Under the pieces are notes generated by a model. The model had not been told where the DNA came from. It was given only the letters and a program-made list of their open reading frames with translations, and searched no databases. A program made the position numbers and the translations under genes. A DNA stretch of 7,487 nucleotides from JAFGPJ01 sp964439135. Its GTDB lineage: Bacteria > Planctomycetota > Phycisphaerae > Sedimentisphaerales > Anaerobacaceae. Positions within the stretch are counted from its first letter, which is position 1; each line of letters starts with the position of its first letter. Where the stretch lies: the NCBI GenBank assembly GCA_964439135.1, contig CAYTNN010000224.1, forward strand, positions 1 to 7,487, in the 5' to 3' direction. Below, piece by piece: positions 7,045 to 7,487 of the stretch.

Positions 7045-7302
7045 TTATGCTTTAGTCGGCGCCACCGAGATAAAGCCTGCACAATAGCCCATTGAATCGA
7101 ATACGTCGAAATAGCCAACAATAGTGTTCAAGGCACGTCCCTAATTATTTCCAGAGAGTTGATCGATTTCATTGATAGGCCCTTCGGCCGGGATTGTAAC
7201 AGAAGTGGCTGTGGGAATGCAGGCAAAAGAGAGATTCCACGCCCGAGTGAACGATTTCGAATAAATCACGAACATTACTTCACCCTTATCGTTACGACGA
7301 AC
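7045..7302 (-). pseudogene. Open frame with one in-frame TAG, possible gene remnant
   Basis: A minus-strand frame runs from 7302 to a TAA at 7045-7047 with only one interruption, a TAG at 7141-7143. The upper part contains an ATG at 7275 with a modest AAGG Shine-Dalgarno and would encode 44 residues. The lower 31 codons end in MGYCAGFISVAPTKA. Codons are rich in the purine-N-pyrimidine pattern, hinting at past coding. I recognise no family. The TAA is 15 nt from the -35 of the rpmF promoter. The opposite strand in the same triplet phase is also open for 75 codons (7096-7320), so the openness may reflect base composition. It could be a degraded gene end, a small real gene (7141-7275), or nothing. 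Confidence 0.2.
7137..7150 (+). repeat. Direct repeat, copy 1 (GTCCCTA type)
   Basis: GTCCCTAATTATTT at 7137-7150 matches the copy at 7411-7424 in the same orientation at 12 of 14 positions. It sits in the gene-poor right flank and overlaps the in-frame TAG of the possible gene remnant. Confidence 0.4.
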
Positions 7303-7410
7303 TCATGCGGTTACCCACCATGATCTGTGGTATCGCTACGTGCCTGAATCGGGCAATTGGCATGGCAGGACTCTCACCCGCTTGATGGCGGCTTTTTCGG
7401 CTGCTCCGCT

Positions 7411-7424
7411 GTCCCTAGTTTTTT
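7411..7424 (+). repeat. Direct repeat, copy 2 (GTCCCTA type)
   Basis: GTCCCTAGTTTTTT is the second copy, 274 nt from the first. It is followed by further T-rich sequence. Together the copies might mark the edges of a small non-autonomous element, but two short AT-tailed repeats can also be chance. Confidence 0.4.
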
Positions 7425-7487
7425 AGTTTTTGTTTTGAATTTTCAAGTGCCGCCAAGAGAATGTTTTTTTTGACCCTTGCAGCAAGA

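Larger units (their letters stand above)
7031..7487. other. Gene-poor right flank with no recognised gene
   Basis: No family-recognisable protein, tRNA or rRNA is visible here. It contains the two direct repeats, a hairpin GGCC-CTTC-GGCC at 7178-7189, and a small hairpin at 7365-7381 whose minus-strand loop reads TGAGAGT within GGGTGAGAGTCC. It also holds CTTG-CAG-CAAG at 7476-7486 and several open frames of 31-75 codons on both strands without good starts. T-runs at 7419-7434 and 7464-7471 have no strong stem before them. Possible readings are a decayed gene, a small mobile-element remnant or an uncharacterised RNA; the sequence does not decide. Confidence 0.4.

Noticed and set aside
7096..7323. 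A 75-codon plus-strand open frame in the right flank
   Set aside because: It has no ATG at a sensible start and no recognisable domain, and it shares triplet phase with the minus-strand frame, so its openness is not independent evidence.
7355..7390. A group II intron fragment suggested by GGGTGAGAGTCC on the minus strand
   Set aside because: Only a short motif and one small wobble-containing stem are visible; no domain V hairpin or reverse transcriptase is present.
7381..7434. A plus-strand intrinsic terminator at the GC-rich stretch followed by T-runs
   Set aside because: CGGCT-TTTT-CGGCT is a direct repeat, not an inverted one, and only a 4-bp GCGG/CCGC stem with a long loop can form before the T-run.
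7461..7487. A plus-strand gene start (ATG at 7461) running off the right edge
   Set aside because: Only nine codons are visible, with no clear Shine-Dalgarno and a run of T immediately after the ATG.

Overview
The window carries a complete bacterial type II fatty-acid and phospholipid precursor cluster, entirely on the minus strand. Read right to left in transcription order it is rpmF (ribosomal protein L32), plsX, fabH, fabD, fabG, acpP and fabF. A Ca2+/Na+-type (CaCA family) antiporter gene follows in the same orientation but probably has its own promoter. The order is the textbook one of many bacteria, including E. coli, and every enzyme has full length and recognisable catalytic residues, so this is core genome. 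The sequence alone does not fix the organism. The zinc-ribbon form of L32, its N-terminus, the GLSLGEY nucleophile motif of FabD and the moderate GC content make me lean towards Planctomycetota (Phycisphaerae-like); this rests on remembered family appearance and is tentative.

Layout. At 1-66 a plus-strand open frame enters from the left edge and may be the 3' end of a convergent gene. At 74-1048 is the antiporter. The gap at 1049-1217 holds a candidate promoter with a perfect TATAAT. At 1218-6909 is the fab cluster, with short gaps or an overlap (8-nt plsX/fabH overlap, 13-55 nt elsewhere) except for 156 nt between fabG and acpP. That longer gap has A-tracts, promoter-like hexamers, a palindrome and the best Shine-Dalgarno of the window in front of a GTG-started acpP. 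Upstream of rpmF is a consensus -35 (TTGACA) with a plausible -10, probably the main cluster promoter. The remaining right flank (about 7031-7487) contains no gene I can recognise. It holds two imperfect copies of a GTCCCTA-type direct repeat, small hairpins and short open frames on both strands.

How the genes work together. PlsX makes acyl-phosphate from acyl-ACP for phosphatidic acid synthesis. FabD loads malonyl onto the ACP made by acpP. FabH starts chains from acyl-CoA and malonyl-ACP, FabF elongates them and FabG reduces the 3-ketoacyl-ACP. The dehydratase and enoyl reductase must be encoded elsewhere. Linkage to rpmF couples membrane lipid supply to ribosome synthesis. I found no mobile gene, CRISPR array, rRNA or tRNA, and no convincing new multi-gene system. 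The least explained parts are the right flank and the acpP leader.
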